The notes under the pieces: generated by a model | Told to the model about the DNA's origin: nothing | Databases searched by the model: none | The model's input: only the letters and a program-made list of their open reading frames with translations | Shown: in pieces, positions 1 to 8,849 of the stretch | How positions within the stretch are numbered: position 1 is the first letter of the stretch | How the letters are laid out: each line of letters opens with the position of its first letter | Assembly (NCBI GenBank): GCA_038230415.1 | Contig: JBBRNH010000002.1 | Span: 90,126 to 154,125, forward strand | Source: JBBRNH01 sp038230415 | GTDB lineage: Bacteria; Bacteroidota; Bacteroidia; Cytophagales; Spirosomataceae | Direction: 5' to 3' | DNA: 64,000 nucleotides | Made by a program: the position numbers and the translations under genes

Positions 1-204
1 CGTGAAGGCAAGCAGGCCCTGGTAGAAATCGCCGATCTGGATCACCCCTGGAATCAGCGCATCTTTTTAACCAGTGTGCAGGATGTCTCACGCCGGGCGG
101 GTACTGTGGACAATACCTATTCCATTCAGCTTGAGGGCAACCCCTGGGGATTAGTCTTCAAGCTGCTTGACGGGGGCGGGTTAGTGCCAAATCTCCTCGA
201 ATGA
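1..204 (+). CDS. C-terminal end of an unrecognised protein, cut by the window edge
   Basis: The first frame is open from base 1 to a TGA at 202-204 and encodes 67 residues ending GGGLVPNLLE. The composition looks coding (for example DLDHPWNQRIF and SIQLEGNPWG), but no family is recognised. No gene continues downstream in the same direction until the truncated HxlR gene. Its last 24 bases overlap a possible minus-strand gene remnant, so its own C-terminus may be a rearrangement product. Confidence 0.45.
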   Translation, partial: REGKQALVEIADLDHPWNQRIFLTSVQDVSRRAGTVDNTYSIQLEGNPWGLVFKLLDGGGLVPNLLE

Positions 205-428
205 CTTCTCACAGTCATAGAAGGTAGGCTTCTCTTTGAGGGCTTTCAGGTCGTGTATTTTTGCCCGGCTAAGGCCAGATAATCGGCTTTACTGATGGTC
301 AGAAGGGCTTCTTGGTTCATGCCACAAGCTACGATGACTAAGCGACAATTTGAATTGCACCCTTGGGTAGTCACTTTACCTTTGCTATCCATTTCCTTTA
401 GGATAGTGACTATGAGTACGCAAAGCAA
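181..428 (-). pseudogene. Possible frameshifted small gene, unknown function
   Basis: A minus-strand frame from 428 reads MLCVLIVTILKEMDSKG and stops at 246-248. After a one-base shift near 255 the next frame continues with coding-like sequence (DLKALKEKPTFYDCEKSFEE) to a stop at 181-183. The sudden quality of the second frame right after the stop suggests one broken gene, not two chance ORFs. No family is recognised. It lies between a partial gene and a truncated regulator, so it fits a region of gene debris. This is weak evidence. Confidence 0.25.
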
Positions 429-496
429 GCCCTGTGAATAGGAACCGGAACGCTACCACGAACGGATGTTGGCCCTGAAAGACGAATTTAAGCACC

Positions 497-787
497 ATGG
501 AGTTATTGAGCGGCAAGTGGAAATTTTGTATCCTCCTCAATTTATACAGTTATGGAACGATGCGGTTCAAGGACTTACAGCAGACCGCTACGGGCATAAG
601 GCCAAAAGTACTGTCAAAAGAATTGCAGGAATTAGAGGAAAATTGGCTGATTACCCGAACGGTAAATAACACAAAACCCGTTACGGTTTCTTACGCACTT
701 ACGGGTCATGCTATCGAGACCCAACCCGTCATCAATGCATTGGTTGACTTTGGCTTAACGCATAGAAAGCGGATTATGGCCAACTGA
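497..787 (+). pseudogene. HxlR-family transcription regulator, N-terminally truncated
   Basis: The 96 residues start MELLSGKWKF, which is normally an internal segment of HxlR winged-helix regulators. The fold then runs through the recognition helix (RPKVLSKELQELEENWLI) and the beta wing (YALTGHA) to a normal C-terminus. An in-frame stop at 476-478 excludes an upstream start that would supply the missing 15-20 N-terminal residues, including the CPV-type cysteine segment common in this family. It may still fold as a dimer if translated from 497. The truncation point near 480-496 looks like a deletion junction. Family assignment is firm; function is uncertain. Confidence 0.7.
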
Positions 788-793
788 TCTTTA

Positions 794-1714
794 TCAGTTA
801 AACGATTGCCTGAATGCTACTGGTGAAAAAGTGGTTTTTGTCTTGAAAAATTTACTGAACGACTGCGAATGTTCAAAGCCTAATTCGTAGGCAATTTCAC
901 TCACGGATAAGTTGGTGGATGTCAATTTTTCTTTTGCTGTTTCAATCAGTTTACTGTGGATGTGCTGCTGCGCGTTTTGCCCGGTCAGCGAACGTAACGT
1001 ATCGCTCAAATAACTTGGCGACATATTTAGCTGTGCGGCCAGAGATTGAACGGAGGGCAATCCCTGCTCCACTAATTTCCTGTTGTTGACCTGCTCGTCT
1101 AAAATGGCCTCCAACTGCTGTAGTATATCCCTGTTTACGGCTTTGCGGGTAATAAACTGGCGTTTGTAGAACCGATTGGCATACGTTAATAGCAGTTCAA
1201 TTTGAGCCATGACAACAGCCTGACTGAAATCATCGATCCGGCTGTTCAGCTCCGTTTCGATCAGTTTAAAAATGGATATGATCGTTGCTTTTTCCTCTTC
1301 TGAAAGATGCAGGGTTTCATTGGCTGAGTAAGAAAAAAAGCCATACTGTTTAACGGTCTTAGCCAGTGGGTAGCCCAAAAAGAAATCGGGATGAATGAGC
1401 AGCGTTAATTCGGAACACACGCTGGCCTCATTATCATTGGGACCAATGACCTGGCCCGGAGAAGCAAACAATAAACCGCCATCCTCAAAATCATAATAGC
1501 GTTGGCCGTACTTTAATTTGCCACTCAGTTTGGGTTTATAAGCTATTTTATAAAAGCTCAGTACGTGGTTTTGGGGAGGTATGCCCGGTTCGGCCTGCTC
1601 AACTGCCCCATTAACAAGACTTATCAGCGGATGCTTTGGCATAGGTAGGCCAAAGGCCCGGTGAGCATCTGATAAAGACGCGAATTTGTAGGGAGTATTT
1701 TCTGCTTTTTTCAT
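794..1714 (-). CDS. AraC-family transcription regulator (type with HPLISL N-terminus)
   Basis: About 306 residues from MKKAENTPYKF; I chose this start because the closest paralog in the window (17513-18424) begins at the equivalent place, while the 18 upstream residues look non-coding. The N-terminal half carries the effector or dimerisation domain (HPLISLVNG, YYDFEDGGLLFASPGQ). The last 100 residues hold the double helix-turn-helix: SVQSLAAQLNMSPSYLSDTL, then VSEIAYELGFEHSQSFSKFF. It lies directly downstream of an SDR gene on the same strand, as does its paralog. It probably controls that SDR or a nearby gene. The effector is unknown. Confidence 0.9.
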   Translation of the reverse strand: MKKAENTPYKFASLSDAHRAFGLPMPKHPLISLVNGAVEQAEPGIPPQNHVLSFYKIAYKPKLSGKLKYGQRYYDFEDGGLLFASPGQVIGPNDNEASVCSELTLLIHPDFFLGYPLAKTVKQYGFFSYSANETLHLSEEEKATIISIFKLIETELNSRIDDFSQAVVMAQIELLLTYANRFYKRQFITRKAVNRDILQQLEAILDEQVNNRKLVEQGLPSVQSLAAQLNMSPSYLSDTLRSLTGQNAQQHIHSKLIETAKEKLTSTNLSVSEIAYELGFEHSQSFSKFFKTKTTFSPVAFRQSFN

Positions 1715-1803
1715 CGTTGACCGTTGACGAAATGATAACCGATAACAGTGTTGTATACCGGTTATCATTCTTTTTTCATTAGGGATCGTTCCTGTTCTCT
1801 GCC

Positions 1804-2685
1804 TTACTTTGATCCGCCCTGCGCTGCGTTGGCAACAGATTCCCAGGCTTCCCAGGTTGCCAGTCGTTCGGCATACGCGCTACGTACCGATGGCAACGGA
1901 TGAGTGCCTAAGAACAACCGTAACGGTGGGTGTTCGGCATCAACCACGCTGAAGATAGCCTCCGATGTCGCGCTCGGATCGCCCCGTTCCATCGCGCCCA
2001 GACTACCAAAAAACTGCGCTTTAAAATCGCTGTAAACATCAAGACCGGCGGCAAACTTCAACGACTCAGGGCTACCAAACTCGGTGGCGTAGGCACCCGG
2101 CTCAATAATGGTTACGTTGATTCCAAACGCCCTGACTTCCATAGCTAAGCTTTCGTGAATAGCCTCGAATGCCCATTTCGACGAACAGTAATAGCCAATG
2201 ACGGGTAATGTCTCATGGCCAAGACTGCTTGACGTACCCAGGATGTGACCGCCCCCCTGTTGGCGCAACAGGGGCAGAGCCGCCTGAATAACCGCCAGTG
2301 CGCCAAAAACGTTGGTGTCGTACATCGCCCGAACCTCGTCTGCATTGGCCTCTTCGATGGTTCCCACCAGTGAATAACCGGCATTGTTGAACACGATATC
2401 GAGCCTGCCAAAATGAGCATACGCCTGCGTAACGGCAGCCTTCACCTGTTCTGGCTTAGTCACGTCGAGGGCCAGTGTGAGTACGTTCTCGCCGTACTTT
2501 TCGTTGAGGTCAGCGATGCTTGCCAGATTCCGTGCCGTGGCGGCAACTTTGTCGCCCCGCTTTAGCGCGGCTTCGGTCCAGACGCGGCCAAACCCACGGG
2601 AGGCTCCCGTGATGAACCAAACTTTGGTAGTTGCTACCTGAGCGGGCACAGAGCCAGCACTTGACGTTTTCTGTTGAGATACCAT
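1804..2685 (-). CDS. Short-chain dehydrogenase/reductase (SDR)
   Basis: About 293 residues from MVSQQKTSS. The Rossmann nucleotide-binding motif TGASRGFG lies near residue 25, followed by the structural NNAG motif and the catalytic YxxxK (YYCSSKWAF). Arg residues after beta-2 (TARN) suggest NADP(H). The C-terminal part resembles the large oxidoreductase group that includes ketoreductases with long substrate-binding tails; substrate unknown. The AraC gene at 794-1714 follows 89 bp downstream on the same strand, repeating the SDR-then-AraC order seen at 18580/17513. Confidence 0.9.
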   Translation of the reverse strand: MVSQQKTSSAGSVPAQVATTKVWFITGASRGFGRVWTEAALKRGDKVAATARNLASIADLNEKYGENVLTLALDVTKPEQVKAAVTQAYAHFGRLDIVFNNAGYSLVGTIEEANADEVRAMYDTNVFGALAVIQAALPLLRQQGGGHILGTSSSLGHETLPVIGYYCSSKWAFEAIHESLAMEVRAFGINVTIIEPGAYATEFGSPESLKFAAGLDVYSDFKAQFFGSLGAMERGDPSATSEAIFSVVDAEHPPLRLFLGTHPLPSVRSAYAERLATWEAWESVANAAQGGSK

Positions 2686-2716
2686 AATTCTGTTGTTTAA
2701 TTTAACAGAACAAAGG

Positions 2717-2932
2717 TCAGGGGATATCATTTTTCAGGCGTAGTCTAATTGAGGGTTTTTGTAGTCGAAATGAGAAAGTCAGCGTCGGGTCAGCGAGTAG
2801 GCCAATGCCGGTACCGTCGGTAGATGTGACGGAACTAATCTGGTAGGAGGTGGGGGCCGGGGCGGATGATTGTGCGTGTAACACGGCTGACATCAGGCTC
2901 AAACAGAAAAAGATAATTAAGGACTTTTTCAT
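2717..2932 (-). CDS. Small secreted protein or truncated exported protein, unknown
   Basis: From MKKSLIIFFCLS the product is 71 residues. The first 20 form a clear signal peptide (Lys-Lys, hydrophobic core, cleavage after VLHAQ). The mature part (SSAPAPTSYQISSVTSTDG) has no recognisable domain. It lies between two SDR genes on the same strand. The C-terminal RLQKPSIRLRLKNDIP looks like out-of-frame intergenic sequence, so the gene may be a 5' fragment of a longer exported protein that lost its 3' part. Confidence 0.4.
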   Translation of the reverse strand: MKKSLIIFFCLSLMSAVLHAQSSAPAPTSYQISSVTSTDGTGIGLLADPTLTFSFRLQKPSIRLRLKNDIP

Positions 2933-2957
2933 AAGTGCGATTGGGTAACGGATGGAT

Positions 2958-3731
2958 TTAGAGCCACAGATTCGCCCCAACTTTGGCAGTCTGGCTCAAA
3001 AGGAAAGCGGGGGCTAACCGGCTCATCACCCGGATGATGGCAGCCGAGCCGGGGTAGATTTCAGGCTCGTTCTTTTGCAACCCCCTGATGGCGGCATCCA
3101 CTACTTTATCGGGGGCCATCAGGGCTTTTGGGTCGAAAGCTTCTTCGCCCATAAACTTGTCGTTGAGCGGGGTGCTAGCTCCCGGTGCCACCAGATCAAA
3201 CACCCTTACGTTCGTGTTTTTCAACTGCACCCGTAGCGACTTGGTGTAGGATCGTAGCCCGGATTTGCTGGCTCCGTAGATCGGTGAGATGGGGAACGGG
3301 ACCAGGGCCAGGCCGGAGGTGACGTTCAGGATGGCCGCCGATGGTTTGGTTTTGAGGTGAGGCAAAAACTGGTGCACCATCCGCATCGGCCCCATCAGGT
3401 TTATCTCCACCTCACGGGTAAGGTCGGTCAGGTCAATGTCGGGGTCGTGAAGATTGATTTTCCGCATCTCGCCCGCATTATTAATCAGCACGTTGAGGCC
3501 TGGAAACTGCCGGACAACCTGCTCATACAGCCCCTTGATAGCGACCACATCGCTGACATCGCTCTGGAAGGTATGAATGCCAGGCAGTACTCTTTTGGCT
3601 TGGTCGAGTTTGGCCTGGTTGCGTCCCGTAATCAGCACGGTATTGCCCATCTTGAGCAGGCGGGTGGCAAATTCGTGGCCAAATCCACTGGTGCCACCCG
3701 TAATCAGGATGGTGTTGTTGGCGAGTTCCAT
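2958..3731 (-). CDS. SDR oxidoreductase, DltE-like
   Basis: 257 residues from MELANNTILITGG. Motifs: TGGTSGFG near residue 9, NNAG, and YGASKSGLRSYTKSL with catalytic Tyr and Lys. The pattern INLHDP plus NLMGPMRMVHQFLPHL matches DltE-type SDRs of unknown substrate. The start is favoured by a Bacteroidota-type -7 box (TACTTTTG) about 30 bp upstream. The AraC gene at 3836-4747 lies directly upstream on the same strand, giving an AraC-then-SDR module like 22962/22002 and 26143/25290. Confidence 0.88.
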   Translation of the reverse strand: MELANNTILITGGTSGFGHEFATRLLKMGNTVLITGRNQAKLDQAKRVLPGIHTFQSDVSDVVAIKGLYEQVVRQFPGLNVLINNAGEMRKINLHDPDIDLTDLTREVEINLMGPMRMVHQFLPHLKTKPSAAILNVTSGLALVPFPISPIYGASKSGLRSYTKSLRVQLKNTNVRVFDLVAPGASTPLNDKFMGEEAFDPKALMAPDKVVDAAIRGLQKNEPEIYPGSAAIIRVMSRLAPAFLLSQTAKVGANLWL

Positions 3732-3761
3732 CGTCTTCTTTTGTGATCTATAGTGAGGACA

Positions 3762-3769
3762 CAAAAGTA
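3762..3769 (-). promoter_or_regulatory. Candidate -7 promoter element for the SDR at 2958-3731
   Basis: TACTTTTG on the minus strand matches the Bacteroidota TAnnTTTG element and lies about 31 bp before the ATG, leaving a short leader. I found no clear TTTG -33 box at the expected distance, so the assignment is tentative. Confidence 0.35.
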
Positions 3770-3835
3770 GAAACCCGGCCAGAACGCCCCGTTGTAAGCT
3801 GCAATCCGTTATTTGTAAAAATCAAATAAGTACAC

Positions 3836-4747
3836 TCAGGCCCGAAACGCAACTGGAAACAAGGTGGTCTGCTTTTTAAAAAAGTTGGAGAAATGCGCTA
3901 CCTCCTCAAAGCCCAGACAGTAAGCAATTTGCGAAACAGTCCAGTCGGTTTGTTTCAGCAGAATTTTGGCTTCCTGCGCAATCCGTTCGTTGATGAAGCC
4001 TGTTGTCGTTTTCCCCGTGTTTTCTTTCAGCACCTTATTGAGGTGATTCACGTGAAGGGCCAACCGGTCTGAGTAATCGGTGGCGGCCCGCAGAGCTATT
4101 TTCTGCCGGGGCGATTCGATGGGGAATTGCCGTTCGAGCAACTCGATGAATAGCGAGCAGATGCGGGCCGAGGCTGAATGCGTAGGATACAGGGCCGAGT
4201 GGGGCTGGAGCTTCTGGCCGTAGTGAATCAGTTCGAGGACGTAGTTTCGGAGCAGATCGTATTTGTAAGCATAGTTGGAGGAGAGTTCCTTCTGCATCTT
4301 TTTGAAGATATAAGTGATCTCCTCCGTCTCATTGTCAGCGAGTTGAAAAACGGGGTAGCCGCCGGGCCTGAAAATGGGCAGGTTGTCGAGCACCACCCCG
4401 TTTTTGGTGGGCATAAGAAATGCTTCGGTAAACAAACAAAAGTAGCCGCCCTGATTCTCATCCTGCGGGAGCCAGTGATAGGGGATTTTCGGGGTGCCAA
4501 AAAGGAGGCCGTTTTTCTCGATCTCCACCACCTTATCAGCGTATTCGGCCCGGTTGCGCCCACTGATGAGGTTGATTTTGTAGTAGGCTCTGCGGTTATA
4601 AGTCATCCGGTGCAGCCCCTGCTTGTGGTGAGCCGCGATCAGCTCATTCACGTTGAACACGTTGAAATGCCCGATCTCTTTGCTGATGCCTTCGGGTATT
4701 AGCGCGGCAGTGTCCTTGTAAAAGTCGTCTAAGGATATGGGTGTCAT
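3836..4747 (-). CDS. AraC-family transcription regulator
   Basis: About 303 residues from MTPISLDDFYKD. The start matches the paralog at 22962-23873 (SLTDFYQHYF); a longer frame reaches 4957, but its first 70 residues are compositionally unlike coding sequence. The N-terminal sensor has the YYKINLISGRNRAEYADK strand pattern. The C-terminal HTH pair includes LALHVNHLNKVLKENTGKTT and VSQIAYCLGFEEVAHFSNFF. It is followed by an SDR (2958-3731), and a second SDR (4994-5872) lies upstream. It probably senses a small molecule and controls the neighbouring SDR genes. Confidence 0.9.
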   Translation of the reverse strand: MTPISLDDFYKDTAALIPEGISKEIGHFNVFNVNELIAAHHKQGLHRMTYNRRAYYKINLISGRNRAEYADKVVEIEKNGLLFGTPKIPYHWLPQDENQGGYFCLFTEAFLMPTKNGVVLDNLPIFRPGGYPVFQLADNETEEITYIFKKMQKELSSNYAYKYDLLRNYVLELIHYGQKLQPHSALYPTHSASARICSLFIELLERQFPIESPRQKIALRAATDYSDRLALHVNHLNKVLKENTGKTTTGFINERIAQEAKILLKQTDWTVSQIAYCLGFEEVAHFSNFFKKQTTLFPVAFRA

Positions 4748-4993
4748 GCCGTTGCCTGTACTTGTAAAAATCAAAGGTAGAGAGTCAGCCCCATCATTGT
4801 TCACCGGCTGCCTTGCCAACCAGACTAAAAAATACGGGTACGTTAGCCGCAAGATAGTTTGTTCCCGTTTCACCAGCAGCGTGATGCTGTTGGCCGTCCT
4901 GGTGGGGGGGGGCGCATTATTGCCTGCCTGCCATTCTTTTCCGTTGCACCAATACATAGATTAGCCGGGTACCTTCCGTTTTTTCGTCGGCTA

Positions 4994-5872
4994 TTATTCC
5001 TTCGGCGATACCACCAACGCGTGGGGCTTTTTTAATCCCATCATCCCGCCCACCAGCGCATCGACCCAGGCATGGGGAAGCAGGGAAGGCAGTGTCCAGT
5101 TCTGGAATTTTCTGGGCGTGAAGGCGTACCGCACTTTCGGACGCGGTACCTCAAAGATCGTGCGGATAAACCCGCCTACGGATTCGGGCGTTAACGCGTC
5201 GCGTTCGGCCCCCTGATTCATGGCTACGAACTTCGCATAGGCGGCTTCGTAAGCAGTGCCTTTGTACAAGTTTCCACTAAGCCAGTCTTTAGCCAACATT
5301 TTACTGTTGACAGCACCAGGGCCAAGAATGATAACCTTGATACCAAACAGGCGCAGTTCACGGCGCAGGCTGTGGGAATAACCTTCTACGGCAAATTTGG
5401 TGGCCGCGTAGGACGAAAGAAACGGAAGCGCCAGCACCCCACCAATCGAGCTTATATTGATAATGCGCCCCGCGTGACCCTGTGCGCCCGCGTCGGTGCC
5501 GAGCAATGGCAACAGCGTCTTCGTGACGGACATCAGGCCAAACACATTGGTTTCGAACTGAGCGCGTATGTCCTCCATTGTCTGGAATTCTGCCGGCCCG
5601 GTAAATTCGATACCGGCATTATTGATCAGGCCATCCAGCCAGCCATTTTCAGATAGTCTCTTCACATGGCCGGGTAACGTTGCTACTTGTTGGGGGTGCG
5701 TCACGTCGCACACTACGGGGTGCAGGTTTTCGCCCAGTTCACGCTTCAGCCGTTCGGCATCCTCCGGCCTGCGTACCGTTGCGATAACGCGATAACCGGC
5801 AGCAGTAAATACGTTGGCTGCCCCATAGCCAATGCCGGTACTGGTGCCGGTAATAATGAGTGTCTTTGCCAT
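4994..5872 (-). CDS. SDR oxidoreductase
   Basis: 292 residues, a complete classical SDR with a C-terminal extension. Motifs: TGTSTGIG (residues 8-15), NNAG (about 85-88) and YAATKFAVEGYSHSL with catalytic Tyr/Lys. The GPGAVNSKM segment is typical of SDRs acting on hydroxysteroid- or retinol-like substrates, but substrate cannot be read from sequence. Minus strand, between the kelch lipoprotein upstream and the AraC gene downstream. Confidence 0.88.
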   Translation of the reverse strand: MAKTLIITGTSTGIGYGAANVFTAAGYRVIATVRRPEDAERLKRELGENLHPVVCDVTHPQQVATLPGHVKRLSENGWLDGLINNAGIEFTGPAEFQTMEDIRAQFETNVFGLMSVTKTLLPLLGTDAGAQGHAGRIINISSIGGVLALPFLSSYAATKFAVEGYSHSLRRELRLFGIKVIILGPGAVNSKMLAKDWLSGNLYKGTAYEAAYAKFVAMNQGAERDALTPESVGGFIRTIFEVPRPKVRYAFTPRKFQNWTLPSLLPHAWVDALVGGMMGLKKPHALVVSPKE

Positions 5873-5941
5873 GCTATTTTTCCAGTTGAATTACAATGTG
5901 ACGCTGCATACATTCATGGGCGTAACGCTGGCCATTCCGCC

Positions 5942-6991
5942 TTACTTTATCTGCGTAAGGGCGAGCAGGTCGGTCAGGGTGCCGCCACCGCAGACGGGGG
6001 CACCCCCCACGAAATAGGCCACATCCTTAACCGTTGCCGCGCCAAACGCGTGGCGGCCACGCGGCAGGGGCGTGAGCGTAGTCCAGCTATCGGTTTTGCT
6101 GTTGTAGGCCGTCACGTCGCTGAAAGCGTCACCGCTGGCTGTACACTCGCCACCGGCATAAATAATACGGTCAGTCAACACGGTGTAGGCCCCGGCAGAG
6201 CGGGGAACCGGCAACGGCGCAGCCACGGTCCAGGTCTCGGTTTTGGGATCATAGACATCATGCCGGTCGAGGTTATCCGTGAAGTCGGCAACGCGCCCGC
6301 CAAAGAGGTGCACCTTGCCGTCGAGCAGCGCAACGCCGACGTGGTCCCGCGTTGGTCCCGGCAGGGGTACACCCGGTGTCCAGTTGCCCGTGGCCGGATC
6401 ATAGATTTCGTGGGTCGCCACGGTGCCATACCCGGCAAAAAAGTCCGGGCTTCCCGGTGTCGATATCTTGACCACCCTGAGCGAGTTGCGCCCGCCGAAA
6501 ATGTGAAGCCTGCCATCGACTGCCACTGCTGCCACCGAACCCCGCACGCCCGAAATCGGTGGCAGCGCACGCCACTTGTCAGTTGTCGGGTCATAGACAA
6601 AGGCCAGGTCATGGGCATCGAAGTGTACCGGGGAGGTAAAACCGCCGATGGCGTAGAGTTTGCCGTCGAGGGAGGCCACACCCACGTGGCTCAGACCGAA
6701 CGGCAGGGATGCCCGCTTCTGCCAGGCGTTGGTGGCCGGATCATACATCATGTTCAGCGTGGAGGCATAATTGGGCGCGTCCTGCCCGTTCTGCTCCGTG
6801 CCGCCAATGGTATATACCTTGCCGTCAAGCTCGGCCACACCAACTTCGGCCCTGCCGACGGGAATGGGTGCCCTGTTGGTCCAGGTTCCCAAGCCGTCTA
6901 TACCAATCACGTTTTGATGGTCCTGGCAAGAGGTCAATGTCAACGCGACAATGCCCAAAAAGACCAGCTTGATTATTATCCTGTTTTTCAT
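5942..6991 (-). CDS. Kelch-repeat lipoprotein
   Basis: 349 residues from MKNRIIIKLVF; the longer frame to 7057 overlaps the cupin gene and lacks a signal. A lipoprotein signal ends in the lipobox LTSC, so the mature protein should be membrane-anchored. About six kelch blades follow, each with the pattern 'GK-(V/L)-Y-IGG ... YDP-x-T-x-x-W' (VYTIGGTEQNG, LYAIGGFTSP, LHIFGGRNSL, VHLFGGRVAD, IIYAGGEC, AYFVGGAP). The fold is a beta-propeller, often sialidase/mutarotase-like or a binding scaffold. No enzymatic residues can be assigned. Confidence 0.88.
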   Translation of the reverse strand: MKNRIIIKLVFLGIVALTLTSCQDHQNVIGIDGLGTWTNRAPIPVGRAEVGVAELDGKVYTIGGTEQNGQDAPNYASTLNMMYDPATNAWQKRASLPFGLSHVGVASLDGKLYAIGGFTSPVHFDAHDLAFVYDPTTDKWRALPPISGVRGSVAAVAVDGRLHIFGGRNSLRVVKISTPGSPDFFAGYGTVATHEIYDPATGNWTPGVPLPGPTRDHVGVALLDGKVHLFGGRVADFTDNLDRHDVYDPKTETWTVAAPLPVPRSAGAYTVLTDRIIYAGGECTASGDAFSDVTAYNSKTDSWTTLTPLPRGRHAFGAATVKDVAYFVGGAPVCGGGTLTDLLALTQIK

Positions 6992-7049
6992 AATTCGTAC
7001 GTTTAAGATGCTGAGTAATTGATGGAAAGAATGCAGAAACCCCCGGTTG

Positions 7050-7499
7050 CTAAACAACCTGTTCGGTTGCGTAGTGGTCCATCACCTTCGCAATCTCCTC
7101 GTCGGAGAGTGGTTTGCCGGACGCAACAGTCCGGGCCATATCCCGGAAGAAGTTTATGTAAAAGCCGGGCGTGAACGTGGTTACGAACTCAGTGGGTTCA
7201 TCGAAGGGGTTGGAAAACGTGTGGGGCGTTCCGACGGGGGTTATGGCGTAGCCACCCACCCTGATGTCATGCTCCGCCCCGTTCATGCCGAACCGCAGGG
7301 TGCCTTTCGTAACGAAAAACGTCTCGTCGTGCATATGATGGACGTGCGGTACCAATGGTTTTGTGTGGGGTGGCAACGTGTTGAGGGTGGTGGAAAGCCG
7401 GTTTTCGGTGGTGCTGCCATCTTCCAGGACGCGCACAACTACGGGACCAAACTGGATTGTTTCGGTTGTCTCCGAAGCGACGATTTTGATGCTTGACAT
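7050..7499 (-). CDS. Cupin-domain protein
   Basis: 149 residues. The double-stranded beta-helix motifs are present: HVHHMHDETFFVTKG (metal-ligand His/His/Glu) and later GGYAITPVGTPHTFSNP (second His). Single-domain cupins of this type include dioxygenases, isomerases and binding proteins; the substrate is unknown. Upstream (57 bp) of the kelch gene on the same strand, so the two may be co-transcribed. Confidence 0.85.
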   Translation of the reverse strand: MSSIKIVASETTETIQFGPVVVRVLEDGSTTENRLSTTLNTLPPHTKPLVPHVHHMHDETFFVTKGTLRFGMNGAEHDIRVGGYAITPVGTPHTFSNPFDEPTEFVTTFTPGFYINFFRDMARTVASGKPLSDEEIAKVMDHYATEQVV

Positions 7500-7545
7500 A
7501 CGATTGATTGTTTAGGTGAAAACTGTAAGCGTGTACGTGCGGATT

Positions 7546-7972
7546 TCAGGCGGTGGGAGCCGGTACGGCGAAGGCAGCCAGCAGGGCCGACGTAGTTAAA
7601 TAATGGCCGATCAGGTGAATCATATCGACCACCCCGAACGCTGCGACCGCCGACTGGTAGAGGTCATCCGGGACCTGCTGCCGGGTAACCAGGGCGTGGG
7701 TAAAGCGGTAGGCAGTGGCTTGCGGCCCCGGCAGGTCGGCGGGTTCCCGTCCTGCTTTGATGGTACCGATCGTCAACTTCCTGGAACGCAGCGACCAGTG
7801 ACCCGATCTCGTTGTAATCGCCCTGCCGAATCTGCACACCCATTCCAATGAGGTCGGTTGCTTTCCGGATATCGCGAACGAGTGCGATGAGTTCATTGGG
7901 CTGGATTTTACCCAACAGTGTCTGGATAGTGGTATGGCCGGGTTGTCCCGTAGCACCGGTGATGAGCATCAT
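7546..7972 (-). pseudogene. Chimeric remnant: 5' end of an NmrA-like gene joined out of frame to the 3' end of a carboxymuconolactone decarboxylase-like gene
   Basis: From 7972 the minus strand encodes MMLITGATGQPGHTTIQTLL through GDYNEIGSLVAAFQ, the first 70 residues or so of an NmrA/NAD(P)-binding family protein. Near 7770 this homology ends. In another frame the sequence becomes IGTIKAGREPADLPGPQ through VVDMIHLIGHYLTTSALLAAF, the typical C-terminus of the carboxymuconolactone decarboxylase (AhpD-like) family, ending at 7546. The pattern is best explained by a deletion that fused two neighbouring genes. Neither product should be functional. Confidence 0.7.
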
Positions 7973-8054
7973 AGAGTTCGACGGTTTTTTACGCAGGAAT
8001 ATGTGCAAACTAAAAGGTCTTTCCGTTGAGCCATTAAGCCAATATCATTGCGGC

Positions 8055-8849
8055 TCACACACCGGATAAACCACCGCCATCAACGAAATAATTTGAGCCG
8101 GTCAGGTAAGAAGCCGCTGGCGAAACGATAAAATGGACGAATGCGGCAATCTCTTCAGGATCAGCCGGTCTGCCAATCGGGATACCGCCCATTTTATTCA
8201 TCAGTCCTTCGGAAGCTGCCTCAATACTGATGCCTGCGGTGGCCGCAAAACTTTGTACAAGCTGCTCCACCGCCAACGTTTTGACGGCTCCCGGCGATAC
8301 CGCCAGTACCCGAACGCCCTTACCGGATACCTCATTAGAGAGTGCTTTGCTGTAACAATTCAACGCAGCCTTCGCCGTAGCATAGGCCATGTTGACATCC
8401 CAGAGCGGCTGCTTGCCGGAACTGGTCGAGATGTGAATAATAACCCCGCTCTTCCGGTCGAGCATTCCCGGTAACAGTTCTCTGTCCAACCGAATGGCAG
8501 CCATCAGATTCAACTGCAATTCGTTTTCCCAATCGGTATCGGTCAACGCACTGAATCCTCCGCCCGGACTGGTAATACCACCGGCATTATTGATCAGAAT
8601 ATCGACCTGGCCAACCGTATCGTGAATCTCCCGTACCAACTCAGCCGCCTGCCCGGCCCGGGCTAAATCAGCCGCAATAAAATGATGGGTCGGGTTGGTA
8701 TCGCCGGGGGGATTTCGGGCTGTGACAATAACGGTAGCACCGGCCTGGGCCAACTGGTCGGCAATGGCTTGTCCAATGCCTTTGGTTCCCCCCGTGACCA
8801 ACGCTGTTTTACCGGCGAGACCCATGTTGTACGCTGATTGATTTTCCAT
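8055..8849 (-). CDS. SDR oxidoreductase (FabG-like)
   Basis: 264 residues. Motifs: TGGTKGIG near residue 20, NNAG near 91, catalytic Ser in HISTSSG and YATAKAALNCY. The C-terminal YLTGSNYFVDGG is the standard end of classical 250-residue SDRs. The TARN after beta-2 suggests NADP(H). An 8-bp-arm palindrome lies about 60 bp upstream and may be an operator. Downstream is the NmrA/CMD wreck. Substrate unknown. Confidence 0.9.
   Translation of the reverse strand: MENQSAYNMGLAGKTALVTGGTKGIGQAIADQLAQAGATVIVTARNPPGDTNPTHHFIAADLARAGQAAELVREIHDTVGQVDILINNAGGITSPGGGFSALTDTDWENELQLNLMAAIRLDRELLPGMLDRKSGVIIHISTSSGKQPLWDVNMAYATAKAALNCYSKALSNEVSGKGVRVLAVSPGAVKTLAVEQLVQSFAATAGISIEAASEGLMNKMGGIPIGRPADPEEIAAFVHFIVSPAASYLTGSNYFVDGGGLSGV

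Noticed and set aside
3836..4957. AraC gene starting at 4957
   Set aside because: The first 70 residues have no homology to the paralog and contain unlikely composition; the start at 4747 aligns with the paralog at 23873.
5687..7006. 439-residue plus-strand frame opposite the SDR and kelch genes
   Set aside because: Composition (many His, Arg, Gly, Cys) is that of an antisense shadow; the minus-strand kelch and SDR genes have clear motifs.
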